DNA of 64,000 nt from Thalassovita sp. (GCA_029212905.1 JARGPB010000008.1:62001-126000), one strand, 5' to 3'. Positions 51,504-60,075 are shown, counted from the stretch's first letter. The notes: generated from the sequence alone by a model not told the origin. Numbers and translations are program-made.

Positions 51504-53044
51504 AACCGATCCGCTTGATCTCGGGGTTTTTCACGGTTGGTATCTGGACACTGGCCAGCCGGATCCTGGGCTTTGTAAGGGACGCGATCATCCTGGCGTA
51601 CCTGGGCACGGGCCCCGCGTACGAGGCCTATGTCGTCGCGTTCCGCCTACCCAACATGTTCCGCCGCTTCTTTGCCGAAGGTGCGTTTAACATGGCCTTC
51701 ATCCCGATCTTCTCAAAGAAGCTCGAGGGGGGCGAGGACGCCGAAAATTTCGCCGCGCAGGCTTTTGCAGGGCTAACGACGATCTTGATCGTTCTGACCC
51801 TGATCGCACAACTGGCGATGCCTTGGCTGATTTACGGGCTCGCATCGGGATTTGCGGGGCAGGAACAGTTCGATCTGTCGGTAGAGTTCGGGCGAATTGC
51901 CTTTCCCTATATCCTGTTCATTTCTCTGGCCGCGCTGCTGTCCGGTGTCCTGAACGCATTGGGACGGTTTGCCGCCGCAGCCGCAGCCCCTGTGCTGTTG
52001 AACGTCATGCTGGTCAGCGTGATGACTGTGGCCGCGATACAAGGGGGGGACGTCGCCCGCACGCTGATGTGGACCATCCCGGTTGCAGGTGTTGCGCAGC
52101 TCGCTCTGGTCTGGATCGCTGCGCGCAAGGCAGGTTTCCACGTTCACATGAAACGCCCACGGCTGACGCCAGATATGCGTCGCCTGATCCGCGTCGCAAT
52201 CCCTGCCGCCCTTGCCGGAGGCGTGGTGCAGGTAAACCTGTTGGTTGGCCAGCAGGTCGCCAGCTATTTCGACCGTGCTGTGGGGTGGCTCTATGCAGCG
52301 GATCGACTGTATCAATTACCACTAGGCGTCGTAGGCATCGCCATTGGCGTTGTTCTGCTGCCCGACCTTTCGCGCCGCCTGAAGGCCGATGATGGCGACG
52401 GTGCCCGCAATGCTCTGTCGCGCGCAGCCGAGGTATCCCTGGCGCTGACCATCCCCGCCGCCGTGGCGCTGATCGTGATCCCGCTACCGCTGGTGTCCGT
52501 CCTTTTCGAGCGAGGCGCAACCACCGCCGACGACAGTGCCTCCATCGCCTTGGCCGTGGCAATCTATGGCTTGGGGCTGCCTGCCTTTGTCGTCCAGAAA
52601 ATTCTACAGCCCCTGTTTTTCGCACGCGAAGACACCCGACGCCCATTCAACTATGCCGTCGTTGCCATGGCTGTGAACGCTGCAATTGCCATCGGGTTGT
52701 CCCCGGTGATTGGCTGGATCGCCTGCGCAATCGCAACCACATTGGCCGGGTGGTGCATGGTGGCCCTACTGTCGATCGGCGCGCGCCCCTTTGGCGATGT
52801 TGCCCGGTTCGACTCCCGTTTTCACCGCCGTATCTGGCGCATCATCGCAGCGTCCATCGTGATGGGAGCCTGCCTGTGGGGCGCGATGGCAGTGCTGAAC
52901 CCATTTCTGGGCATGGCCGGCCTGCGCTATGGCGCCCTAGCGGCGTTGATCGTGATTGGAATGCTCAGCTATTTCGGCACGGGGCAACTGATCGGTGCAT
53001 TCCAATTGTCCGAATTCAAACGAACCCTGCGCCGAGGCGGCTGA
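51500..53044 (+). CDS. murJ: lipid II flippase MurJ
   Basis: A 514-residue polytopic membrane protein of the MOP superfamily, with about fourteen segments, which moves lipid II across the inner membrane for peptidoglycan synthesis. Seen: the N-terminal SRILGFVRDAIILAYLGTGP, then FRLPNMFRRFFAEGAFNMAFIP divided at the loop, and DRAVGWLYAADRLYQLPLGV. The GTG start overlaps the glnD stop, so translation is coupled. It works with the mre/mrd products at 21-27 kb. Confidence 0.95.
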   Translation: MKPIRLISGFFTVGIWTLASRILGFVRDAIILAYLGTGPAYEAYVVAFRLPNMFRRFFAEGAFNMAFIPIFSKKLEGGEDAENFAAQAFAGLTTILIVLTLIAQLAMPWLIYGLASGFAGQEQFDLSVEFGRIAFPYILFISLAALLSGVLNALGRFAAAAAAPVLLNVMLVSVMTVAAIQGGDVARTLMWTIPVAGVAQLALVWIAARKAGFHVHMKRPRLTPDMRRLIRVAIPAALAGGVVQVNLLVGQQVASYFDRAVGWLYAADRLYQLPLGVVGIAIGVVLLPDLSRRLKADDGDGARNALSRAAEVSLALTIPAAVALIVIPLPLVSVLFERGATTADDSASIALAVAIYGLGLPAFVVQKILQPLFFAREDTRRPFNYAVVAMAVNAAIAIGLSPVIGWIACAIATTLAGWCMVALLSIGARPFGDVARFDSRFHRRIWRIIAASIVMGACLWGAMAVLNPFLGMAGLRYGALAALIVIGMLSYFGTGQLIGAFQLSEFKRTLRRGG

Positions 53045-53728
53045 TCACCGGTGGCGCAGGATGTCCCGCACCCGCCGCCATCCGCCAGGCACCAGCAGAA
53101 ACGACAGCATGAACCCGATCACAAACGCGGCCACATCCGCGATCCAATCAGGCTGGCTCCCGAAAACCAGGCCAAACACCAGTTGGATCGCCAACAAAAT
53201 ACCGACCAGACGAAAGGCGTGCAGCCGGTTCTGCCCAACCACTCCCAAGCGCATCCACATCAGGAAACTATATGCCCCAATCAGCGCATAAACGCCTGGA
53301 AACGCGCCGATCAGCGCGAACTGGGATTGTGCGACCAGGCCATAGACAACGGCCCCCACAACAATCCCCGCCAGAAAAATTAACAAGGTCGCGAGCTGCG
53401 AAAACACCTTACCGACCATGTTACCCAGCGCCAGCAGCATCACCCCAGCAAACAGCGCCTGCGAGAATGATCCGTGCACAAAAGCATAACTGACCGTACG
53501 GATCAGATGCTCGGTCGGCCATTGGCCCAGCTCCAGCATCTTGCGAAACACCGGCGCCGAGAACCCATAGGTCTGCACCGCATCCAGCCGCCACCCCACG
53601 GCCTGCGCCCCCCCCATCAGCCCCCGCGCACCAAGGCTGAAAACGATCTCAATCCCCATAATCAGCAGGAAAAGCGCAACAACCACCGGCGGAAGCGTTT
53701 GGAAGGGCGAGTTATTCTGGCTGTTCAT
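53045..53728 (-). CDS. rhomboid-fold membrane protein lacking the catalytic dyad
   Basis: A 227-residue membrane protein with about six segments and the rhomboid layout: WRLDAVQTYGF, YAFVHGSFSQALFAGVMLLA with LGNMVG, then the segment ALIGAFPGVYALIGAY and DWIADVAAFVIGFMLSF. In active rhomboids the former is GASGAVYALLGAY with the Ser nucleophile, and the latter carries a His. Here the Ser position is Phe143 and the His position is Asp198, so no serine protease activity is expected. Start at 53728 (AAGGA upstream) rather than 53758 is a judgement. It is convergent with murJ, divergent from trpS. Confidence 0.85.
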   Translation of the reverse strand: MNSQNNSPFQTLPPVVVALFLLIMGIEIVFSLGARGLMGGAQAVGWRLDAVQTYGFSAPVFRKMLELGQWPTEHLIRTVSYAFVHGSFSQALFAGVMLLALGNMVGKVFSQLATLLIFLAGIVVGAVVYGLVAQSQFALIGAFPGVYALIGAYSFLMWMRLGVVGQNRLHAFRLVGILLAIQLVFGLVFGSQPDWIADVAAFVIGFMLSFLLVPGGWRRVRDILRHR

Positions 53729-53800
53729 CGGGCTTTCCTTGACGAGGCTTTGGGCCATGGGTAAGCCACCGGGACTGATTAATCCAGACGGAGATACACC

Positions 53801-54847
53801 ATGTCGGATGCGGTCCAAACGCAATCCACCCCGAACGCCGGTTTTACCCCGCGCGTGTTTTCGGGCATTCAGCCCTCGGGTGGGCTGACCCTTGGCAATT
53901 ACCTGGGCGCGATCAAGCGCTTTGTTGATAAGCAAGACAGCGGAATTCAGACCATCTATTGCATGGTCGATCTGCACGCCATCACCGTCTGGCAAGACCC
54001 CGAGGCCCTGCGCCGCCAAACACGCGAATTGTGCGCGGGTTACATCGCCAGCGGCATCGACCCGGAAAAATCCATCCTGTTCAACCAAAGCCAGGTAACC
54101 GAGCACGCGCAGCTGGGCTGGATCTTCAACACCGTGGCGCGCATGGGCTGGATGCAGCGCATGACCCAGTGGAAAGACAAGGCCGGCAAGAACTCTCAAA
54201 ACGCCTCGCTTGGCCTGTTCGCCTATCCGGCGCTAATGGCGGCCGACATCCTGCTGTATCACGCGACCGAGGTTCCGGTGGGCGAGGATCAGAAACAGCA
54301 TGTCGAACTGACTCGCGACATCGCGGCCAAGTTCAACCATGACTATGGCGTCGATTTCTTTCCCATGCCCGAACCCGTGATCGAGGGCGCGGCCACCCGC
54401 GTCATGTCACTGCGCGATGGCACCAAGAAAATGTCGAAATCCGATCCCTCGGATGCCAGCCGCATCAACATGACCGACGATGCCGACACCCTGGCCAAGA
54501 AAATCCGCAAGGCAAAGACCGACCCCGAGGCCCTGCCCTCGGAGGCGAAAGGCCTGGAAGGCCGCGCTGACGCCCGCAATTTGGTGAACATCTTTGCCGC
54601 CCTGTCAGATCAAACCGTAGATCAGGTTCTGACCGAGGTCGGCGGCAAACAGTTTTCCGAGTTCAAACCGCTTCTGGCGGATCTGGCTGTGGCAAAGCTG
54701 TCGCCGATCTCGGGGGAAATGTCCCGTCTGATGCAGGACCCTGCGGAAATCGACCGCATCTTGGGCCGCGGAGCCGAACGCGCCCGTGAAATCGCCGCGC
54801 CGATCCTGAATCAGACCTACGATATCGTCGGCATGATCCGCAGCTAA
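53801..54847 (+). CDS. trpS: tryptophanyl-tRNA synthetase
   Basis: A 348-residue class I synthetase. Seen: the HIGH-like motif SGGLTLGNYLGAIK, the AMAADILLYHATEVPVGED region with tryptophan-site residues (LMAADILLYHATEVPVG), DQKQHVELTRDIA, and the KMSKS motif KKMSKSDPSD. A GGAGAT motif precedes the start. A hairpin follows the stop. It is a standard essential gene; the adjacent genes have no evident link. Confidence 0.97.
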   Translation: MSDAVQTQSTPNAGFTPRVFSGIQPSGGLTLGNYLGAIKRFVDKQDSGIQTIYCMVDLHAITVWQDPEALRRQTRELCAGYIASGIDPEKSILFNQSQVTEHAQLGWIFNTVARMGWMQRMTQWKDKAGKNSQNASLGLFAYPALMAADILLYHATEVPVGEDQKQHVELTRDIAAKFNHDYGVDFFPMPEPVIEGAATRVMSLRDGTKKMSKSDPSDASRINMTDDADTLAKKIRKAKTDPEALPSEAKGLEGRADARNLVNIFAALSDQTVDQVLTEVGGKQFSEFKPLLADLAVAKLSPISGEMSRLMQDPAEIDRILGRGAERAREIAAPILNQTYDIVGMIRS

Positions 54848-54855
54848 TCAACAGC

Positions 54856-54885
54856 CGCCCCGCAGGACACTCTGCTTGCGGGGCG
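54856..54885. terminator. hairpin between trpS and the convergent lipoprotein gene
   Basis: CGCCCCGCA (54856-54864) pairs with TGCGGGGCG (54877-54885). It starts 8 bp after the trpS stop, and has no T run on either side, so it may be a weak or rho-assisted bidirectional terminator. Confidence 0.6.
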
Positions 54886-54895
54886 CATCTGGCCC

Positions 54896-55321
54896 TTACT
54901 CTACAAATGTGCCGTGCCATTCATCGCGGAAGATATCAAAGGCACTACCGTCGCGTTTAAAATCTATGCGACTGCCATTTTCAGAACTGCGCACATGATA
55001 GCAACGCAGATCCTTGGGTGGGTCACCAGCACCGAACCACGAACAATACCGATTCCCCTTGATCCACCATCTGCCCGTCTTGGGGTAAACCTTGCTGGGC
55101 ACCAGTAATGGGCGACGGTGATACACCGTGCGGCCATCCGGCGCCCAAGTCTGAGTTTCGGGGACCATCCCAGCAGGACGCGCCCAGTCTTTGGTGCTTT
55201 CGGGCAGATCATAGATCACAGTGCGCCCTTCCAGCATGTCCTGAATCGGGTGGCGGCCATCCGGCGCCAGACAACCGGGCAGCACAGCACCCACAATCAA
55301 CAGCGCAACAATTCGGAGCAT
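54896..55321 (-). CDS. predicted lipoprotein, unknown function
   Basis: A 141-residue protein with a lipoprotein signal: MLRIVALLIVGAVLPGC, lipobox Cys17. The mature region has aromatic and charged residues, including GRWWIKGNRYCSWFG and a second Cys pair site RCYHVRSS, and ends DIFRDEWHGTFVE. These resemble small exported DUF995-like proteins only loosely; I give no family. The ATG at 55321 is used because the upstream frame is polar and not signal-like. It is divergent from the aminotransferase gene. Confidence 0.65.
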   Translation of the reverse strand: MLRIVALLIVGAVLPGCLAPDGRHPIQDMLEGRTVIYDLPESTKDWARPAGMVPETQTWAPDGRTVYHRRPLLVPSKVYPKTGRWWIKGNRYCSWFGAGDPPKDLRCYHVRSSENGSRIDFKRDGSAFDIFRDEWHGTFVE

Positions 55322-55467
55322 TGGAAAAACCCTCTGATCAATCCAAGAATTGTTCTGCGATCCCCTGGCTCGGGTCAAGCGCACCCCGTCAAACTACGGT
55401 ATTGGGCGTTTTCCACTGGACCCCTCTTTGGGTCGCTCCTACCGTGCCCGCCAGAAGGAGTCTCACC

Positions 55468-56328
55468 ATGGCACTAAGCAACACCATCCGCACCTATTTC
55501 AATGGCATCTGGCATCAGGGGGACGTCCCGGTTATGGGCGCCGCTGATCATGGCGCCTGGCTGGGAAGCACGGTGTTCGATGGTGCGCGTTTCTTTGATG
55601 GGCTGACCCCGGATCTTGAGGCGCATTGCGCCCGCGTGAACCGCTCGGCCAAGGCCCTGATGATCGAACCGACTGTCACCACCGAAGACATGGTCGCCCT
55701 GGTTCACGAAGGCCTGCGTGGCTTCACCCAAGGCGAGGCCGTCTATATCCGCCCGATGTATTGGGCAATCGACGGGGATTCCTCGGGGATCGTACCGGTA
55801 CCAGAGAAAACCGGCTTTGCCATCTGCCTGGAGGCCGCCCCCATGGCCCCACCCGAGGCTTCGACCACGTTGACCCGCACCCGTTTCCGCCGCCCGGTTC
55901 TGGAAGATGCCGTTTGCAACGCCAAAGCAGGCTGCCTGTACCCCAACAACGCCCGCATGCTGGCCGAGGCGAAATCCAAAGGTTTCGGCAATGCGCTGGT
56001 CGCCGATGCCATGGGAAATGTCGCCGAAAGTGCCACAGCGAATGTGTTCATGATCAAGGATGGCGAAGTCTATACCCCCATTGCCAACGGCACCTTCCTG
56101 GCTGGGATCACGCGCGCGCGCCACATCAAGAACCTGCGCGCCGACGGCTATACCGTCCACGAAACCGTCCTGACATTCGATGATTTCCACGGCGCAGACG
56201 AGGTTTTCCTGTCCGGCAACATGAACAAGGTCACACCAGTCACCGCGCTGGATGACACGAGATTCGAAATCGGTCCGGTCACCAAACGCGCCCGCGAACT
56301 CTACTGGGACTGGGCGCGATCAACTTAG
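55468..56328 (+). CDS. branched-chain amino acid aminotransferase family protein (class IV)
   Basis: A 286-residue PLP enzyme. Seen: STVFDGARFFDG in the N-terminal part, RPMYWAIDGDSSG, the PLP-lysine segment NAKAGCLYPNN (Lys153), VAESATANVFMI and the LSGNMNKVTPV tail. It may act on Val/Leu/Ile with 2-oxoglutarate as acceptor; other class IV enzymes (4-amino-4-deoxychorismate lyase, D-amino acid transaminase) share these motifs, so ilvE is likely but not certain. The ATG at 55468 has GAAGGAG upstream. It is convergent with the phosphatase gene. Confidence 0.85.
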   Translation: MALSNTIRTYFNGIWHQGDVPVMGAADHGAWLGSTVFDGARFFDGLTPDLEAHCARVNRSAKALMIEPTVTTEDMVALVHEGLRGFTQGEAVYIRPMYWAIDGDSSGIVPVPEKTGFAICLEAAPMAPPEASTTLTRTRFRRPVLEDAVCNAKAGCLYPNNARMLAEAKSKGFGNALVADAMGNVAESATANVFMIKDGEVYTPIANGTFLAGITRARHIKNLRADGYTVHETVLTFDDFHGADEVFLSGNMNKVTPVTALDDTRFEIGPVTKRARELYWDWARST

Positions 56329-56336
56329 GGCCCAGC

Positions 56337-56774
56337 CTATAGCGCCGCAATCATCCCACGCGCCGCGTCCTCGATCAGCGACAGAACTCCGTCGAAATCG
56401 CGGGTGTAATAGGGGTCGGGCACTTCGGACAGGTTCCGGCCTGTGGCGTATTCCGCGAACAGTCGCACCGGCGTGTCATTGCCCGCCGGGCGCAGGGCCT
56501 CGATCCGGGCAAGATTATCCCGGTCCATCGCCAGAATCAGATCGAAAACCGCAAAATCCCCTGCTGTGAATTGCCGCGCGCGCAGATCAGACAGATCGTA
56601 GCCCCGCGCCTTGGCGGCCGCTTGCATCGGGCCATATGGTGGCTCTTGGGCATGCCAGTCCGATGTCCCCGCGCTGTCCAGCTCTAATTCAGGCGCAAAG
56701 CTGCGCGCAACACCTTCGGCCGCGGGCGAGCGGCAGATATTTCCAAGACAGACAAACAGGATACGGGTGGTCAT
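56337..56774 (-). CDS. low-molecular-weight protein-tyrosine phosphatase
   Basis: A 145-residue LMW-PTP. Seen: the signature VCLGNICRSP with catalytic Cys9 and Arg15, and the acid Asp in VPDPYYT near the C-terminus. In bacteria it often acts with tyrosine kinases in polysaccharide export control; no kinase gene is nearby, though the capsule-type genes at 31-34 kb are in the same window. Arsenate reductase of the same fold is excluded by the Asp and C-terminal pattern. Confidence 0.92.
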   Translation of the reverse strand: MTTRILFVCLGNICRSPAAEGVARSFAPELELDSAGTSDWHAQEPPYGPMQAAAKARGYDLSDLRARQFTAGDFAVFDLILAMDRDNLARIEALRPAGNDTPVRLFAEYATGRNLSEVPDPYYTRDFDGVLSLIEDAARGMIAAL

Positions 56775-56816
56775 TCGGCTCTCCTTAGGGCCAATATGAT
56801 AGGGACAGGAGGCGCT

Positions 56817-57509
56817 ATGGAAAAGATCGTAATACTGACCGGCGCAGGGATTTCTGCCGAAAGCGGCCTGGGCACCTTCCGCGACGAAGGCGGCCTATGG
56901 GCGCAGCACCGGATCGAGGATGTCGCAACCCCCGAAGGGTTCGCGCGCAACCCGGCACTGGTTCATGATTTCTACAACGCCCGACGCGCGCAGGCCGCGA
57001 CGGCCACGCCAAACGCCGCCCATACGGCCCTGGCGCGCCTCGAGGCTGAATATTCCGGCGAGGTGCTGATCATCACCCAAAACGTAGACGGCCTGCACGA
57101 AGCCGCAGGCTCCCAGAACGTGTTGCATATGCATGGGGCACTGGAGGGCGCACTTTGCGCTGCGTGCGGCCACCGTTGGCCCGCACCTGTCCGGATGGTT
57201 CCTGACCACCCCTGCCCTGCCTGCGATCAGCCCACAGCCCGACCGGATATCGTGTGGTTTGGGGAAATGCCCTACTACATGGATCAGATATGGGAGGCTC
57301 TGCGCAACGCCGATCTGTTCGCCGCCATCGGCACTTCAGGCAATGTTTACCCAGCCGCAGCCTTCGGCCAGGACGCCGACCGCAACGGGGCCCATACGGT
57401 GGAACTGAACCTCGAACCCTCTGCAACAGTGTCAGATTTCGCTGAAACTCATTTTGGCAAAGCCTCTCAGATTGTCCCTGCCTGGGTCGATACCCTGCTG
57501 CGCGAGTAA
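56817..57509 (+). CDS. cobB: NAD-dependent protein deacylase (sirtuin, CobB type)
   Basis: A 230-residue class III sirtuin. Seen: the NAD loop LTGAGISAESGLGTFRDEGG (residues 8-26), TQNVDGLHEAAG, the catalytic His106 in HMHGAL, the zinc site Cys114/117/133/136, and the acyl-pocket pair Tyr53-Arg56 (YNAR), which in sirtuin 5 and E. coli CobB marks succinyl/malonyl removal. AGGAGG is placed well before the ATG at 56817. The convergent gene end has a complex hairpin after it. Its substrates here are unknown. Confidence 0.93.
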   Translation: MEKIVILTGAGISAESGLGTFRDEGGLWAQHRIEDVATPEGFARNPALVHDFYNARRAQAATATPNAAHTALARLEAEYSGEVLIITQNVDGLHEAAGSQNVLHMHGALEGALCAACGHRWPAPVRMVPDHPCPACDQPTARPDIVWFGEMPYYMDQIWEALRNADLFAAIGTSGNVYPAAAFGQDADRNGAHTVELNLEPSATVSDFAETHFGKASQIVPAWVDTLLRE

Positions 57510-57517
57510 CGCGCTAC

Positions 57518-57595
57518 CCCAACCGGCCCGCAGGCCGGTTGGGCGCTCTGACGAAGGCGGGCCTTGGCCCGTCAGAGGAAGGGCGAAGCCCCCTC
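57518..57595. terminator. two hairpins in the convergent gap cobB / PCuAC
   Basis: CCCAACCGGCC (57518-57528) pairs with GGCCGGTTGGG (57533-57543), a strong stem. Next, CTCTGACG (57546-57553) pairs with CGTCAGAG (57570-57577), and GGGC-GAA-GCCC follows. There is no T run. The group sits between convergent genes, so it may stop transcription on both strands. Confidence 0.6.
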
Positions 57596-57607
57596 TGACC
57601 GCTACAA

Positions 57608-58111
57608 TCAGTTGGACATTTTCTTCATTTTACCGTTGCCCATGTTGCCATGTTTCATCATCGCATGATCCGGCTTGCGCTTCAGATCAACGGGTAGATC
57701 CACTTCAACGTCGCCTGCTTTTTCGAAATGCAGGGTAACGTGAACCATGTCGCCATCGGCCAACGGTTTTTTCAGGCCCAGGAACATCACGTGATGCCCC
57801 CCACGGCCCATCATGATCATGCCATCCTTGGGCAGATCGAACCCTTCTTCGACGTGAATCATCCGCATCACACCATTGGCGTCTTCTTTATGCGTATGCA
57901 GCTCGACCTTCTCGGCCACATCCGAGGACGCATCCACCAGATGATCATTCTGGCCGGTATGGTTCTCGATCACCATAAAGGCCGCGCCCGAGCTCGACAT
58001 CTTGGCCGACACGCGGGCGTAGGGATCCTGCACCAGGATGCCCTCGGCAAAAGCGGGCAGGGCAAAAGAAACGGCAGCGGCAGCCGCCAGCAAAGTGGTT
58101 TTCATCGACAT
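57608..58111 (-). CDS. periplasmic copper chaperone PCu(A)C
   Basis: A 167-residue exported copper-binding protein. Seen: a Sec signal ending ALPAFA-E, the PCuAC domain with ENHTGQNDHLVDASSD and the HxM-type copper site: MMGRGGHHVMFLGL, plus MRMIHVEEGFDLP. A C-terminal tail rich in Met, His and Lys (KPDHAMMKHGNMGNGK) adds further copper ligands. It delivers copper to cytochrome oxidase CuA or scavenges it in the periplasm. The start at 58111 has AAGGA upstream. It lies after a DUF2946 gene, likely co-transcribed. Confidence 0.92.
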   Translation of the reverse strand: MSMKTTLLAAAAAVSFALPAFAEGILVQDPYARVSAKMSSSGAAFMVIENHTGQNDHLVDASSDVAEKVELHTHKEDANGVMRMIHVEEGFDLPKDGMIMMGRGGHHVMFLGLKKPLADGDMVHVTLHFEKAGDVEVDLPVDLKRKPDHAMMKHGNMGNGKMKKMSN

Positions 58112-58180
58112 ATGTCTGTCCTTAGGTCTGTAATCTGTATCTGAAGCAAGGCTCCGCAGGTCATCTGCGGAACAAAAGGA

Positions 58181-58531
58181 TCAGACGACAGCCGGTGGAC
58201 CACGCGCCTTGGCGGGAATCACCTGCCCGGCTGCTTCGTGCGTGCCGATTTCGATACGCAGGGCGACAACCTGGCCCACGGGACGCAAAACCTGGGGCGG
58301 CTCGTCACCAAGCGCGGCAAAAACCGACAGCGCGCAATCTGGACAAATGTGGGGTTTCCCGACGGGTTGGCCGTTTTCGTCCACCAGCACGGAGATTGGA
58401 CCAGTTCCGGTGCATAAGACGATTTGGCCAGAGGCAGAGGGCGTACCGCGCGCAATCGCCATGGACTGTCCCGTCAGGGCCAGCATCAAGGCAAGGGTCA
58501 CCCCCAGATATGCGCGCAAAAGTTTTGTCAT
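58181..58531 (-). CDS. DUF2946 family small exported or membrane protein
   Basis: A 116-residue protein with one N-terminal hydrophobic segment (YLGVTLALMLALTGQSM) and a cysteine/histidine motif HICPDC (His61, Cys63, Cys66) plus Cys40. It ends KARGPPAVV. DUF2946 proteins accompany copper-handling genes (often PCuAC and TonB receptors); role unknown, metal binding inferred from the motif. The frame opens earlier at 58642, but the ATG at 58531 gives the signal-like start. It precedes the PCuAC gene by 69 bp. Confidence 0.8.
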   Translation of the reverse strand: MTKLLRAYLGVTLALMLALTGQSMAIARGTPSASGQIVLCTGTGPISVLVDENGQPVGKPHICPDCALSVFAALGDEPPQVLRPVGQVVALRIEIGTHEAAGQVIPAKARGPPAVV

Positions 58532-58603
58532 GCCGACAACAGATATATGCGCGCCACGGAATATTGGAAAGCGACAAAAACGCTCAGGTCCGCGGACCAG
58601 AAA

Positions 58604-58640
58604 ACGAAAAACAGCCCCGCCAGAGAACCGACGGGGCTGC
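58604..58640 (-). terminator. rho-independent terminator of rpmB
   Basis: On the reverse strand CAGCCCCG pairs with CGGGGCTG (58612-58639 on the plus strand), followed by TTTTTCG. It comes 24 bp after the rpmB stop. Confidence 0.9.
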
Positions 58641-58663
58641 AAATTCTGTGAAAGCGCGGAGGC

Positions 58664-58951
58664 TTAGGCTGCTGCCTGAGCTTTCGCGATTTCTTTTTTC
58701 ACTTTCAGTGCGTTATCCGACAGCTCGTCATCCTTGGCTTTGGCCAGGAACGCGTCCAGACCACCACGGTGGTCAACGGTGCGCAAAGCGGCAGCCGAGA
58801 TGCGCAGCTTGACGCCACGACCCAGCGTTTCGGATTGCAGGGTAACGTCGTTCAGGTTCGGAAGGAACCGGCGACGGGTTCTGTTTTTGGCGTGGCTGAC
58901 ATTGTTGCCAGTCATCGGGCCTTTACCGGTCAGTTCGCAGCGGCGCGCCAT
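58664..58951 (-). CDS. rpmB: 50S ribosomal protein L28
   Basis: A 95-residue ribosomal protein. Seen: MARRCELTGKGPMTGNNVSH at the N-terminus and the basic NRTRRRFLPNLNDV section. It lies alone with its own terminator. The lack of further cysteines beyond Cys5 places it in the zinc-free form. It is a usual single-gene transcript. Confidence 0.97.
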   Translation of the reverse strand: MARRCELTGKGPMTGNNVSHAKNRTRRRFLPNLNDVTLQSETLGRGVKLRISAAALRTVDHRGGLDAFLAKAKDDELSDNALKVKKEIAKAQAAA

Positions 58952-59094
58952 GGGTTTATCCTCGTCTCGATCAGGGGGCTTTGTCGACCCCTACAACATA
59001 AACGGACGCCGCAACGGCAGCGCCCTGAATTCCGTTCGGGGTGATTAGGCGGAATCACCCGGCGCGTCAAGGGGGGTCGGGTGCGGAATCGCAG

Positions 59095-60075
59095 TTAACC
59101 CTGCTGCATGAGGTCCAGCAGCTCGACCGCGGCGGCGGTCGGTGTGGTTTCGCCCTGTGCGACCTGCGCACCCAGCTGGGTCATCATTCCCCGGATCGGC
59201 TCGCGCTCCAGTCGCGCCAGCAATCCCTGACGGACCTCTTCGCCGAACCAATATTCTGCCTGCGCGGCGCGACGTCCGGCGAAATGCCCATGGTCACGTC
59301 GCCATTCCGTCAAAGTGGTCATTTCTTCCCACGCTTTGGCCAGGCCGTCCTCGTGCAGGGCCGAAACGGTCATCGCCTTGGGATAGCCCTCGGGGTCCTG
59401 GGGCCGCTTGCGCAGCAACCGCAGGGCGCCCGCGTAATCGGCGCAGGTGCGCATAGCCGCGGATTTCAGATCACCATCGGCCTTGTTCACCAGGATGATG
59501 TCGGCCATTTCCATGATACCGCGTTTGACGCCTTGTAGCTCGTCGCCACCCGCCGGAGCCAACAGCAGAATGAACAGATCCGACATCTCGGCCACAACGG
59601 TTTCGGACTGGCCCACGCCCACGGTTTCGATCAGCACCACGTCAAAGCCCGCAGCTTCGCATAGAGCGACAGCCTCGCGTGTGCGACGCGCCACCCCGCC
59701 CAGATGGGACTGCGATGGCGACGGGCGAATAAAGGCATTGGGGTCACGCGACAGGTGATCCATCCGGGTTTTATCCCCCAGAATAGACCCGCCCGAGCGT
59801 GTCGAAGACGGGTCAACCGCCAGGACAGCGACCCGTAGCCCCTGCGCTGTCAGCATCATGCCAAAACTCTCGATGAAGGTCGATTTCCCGACACCTGGTG
59901 TCCCTGACAGACCGATGCGAACAGCCTGACGGTCGGTTTTCCTGCTCAGTGCCTCGATCAGGGCGGCGGCCTGTGCGCGATGATCTGCGCGGCTGCTCTC
60001 GACCAGGGTAATTGCGCGCGCCAGCGACCGGCGCTCCCCTGCAATGATCTTGTCACTCAGCTGTTCAATATCCAT
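59095..60075 (-). CDS. meaB: methylmalonyl-CoA mutase-associated GTPase MeaB
   Basis: A 326-residue G3E-family GTPase (ArgK/MeaB), which protects and loads coenzyme-B12-dependent mutases. Seen: P-loop GTPGVGKST, switch regions VLAVDPSSTRSGGSILGDKTRM split at the loop (AVDPSSTRSGGSILGDKT), IETVGVGQSE and the NKAD guanine-base motif VNKADG. In these bacteria it partners methylmalonyl-CoA or ethylmalonyl-CoA mutase; those genes are not in the window. It fits with mcl2 as part of the ethylmalonyl-CoA pathway. It is divergent from hrpB with a gap of about 107 bp. Confidence 0.94.
   Translation of the reverse strand: MDIEQLSDKIIAGERRSLARAITLVESSRADHRAQAAALIEALSRKTDRQAVRIGLSGTPGVGKSTFIESFGMMLTAQGLRVAVLAVDPSSTRSGGSILGDKTRMDHLSRDPNAFIRPSPSQSHLGGVARRTREAVALCEAAGFDVVLIETVGVGQSETVVAEMSDLFILLLAPAGGDELQGVKRGIMEMADIILVNKADGDLKSAAMRTCADYAGALRLLRKRPQDPEGYPKAMTVSALHEDGLAKAWEEMTTLTEWRRDHGHFAGRRAAQAEYWFGEEVRQGLLARLEREPIRGMMTQLGAQVAQGETTPTAAAVELLDLMQQG

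Noticed and set aside
59041..60075. Interpretation of the meaB product as an arginine/ornithine transport kinase (old ArgK label)
   Set aside because: The P-loop, VDPSS and NKAD motifs match MeaB GTPases; the ArgK label is an old annotation.
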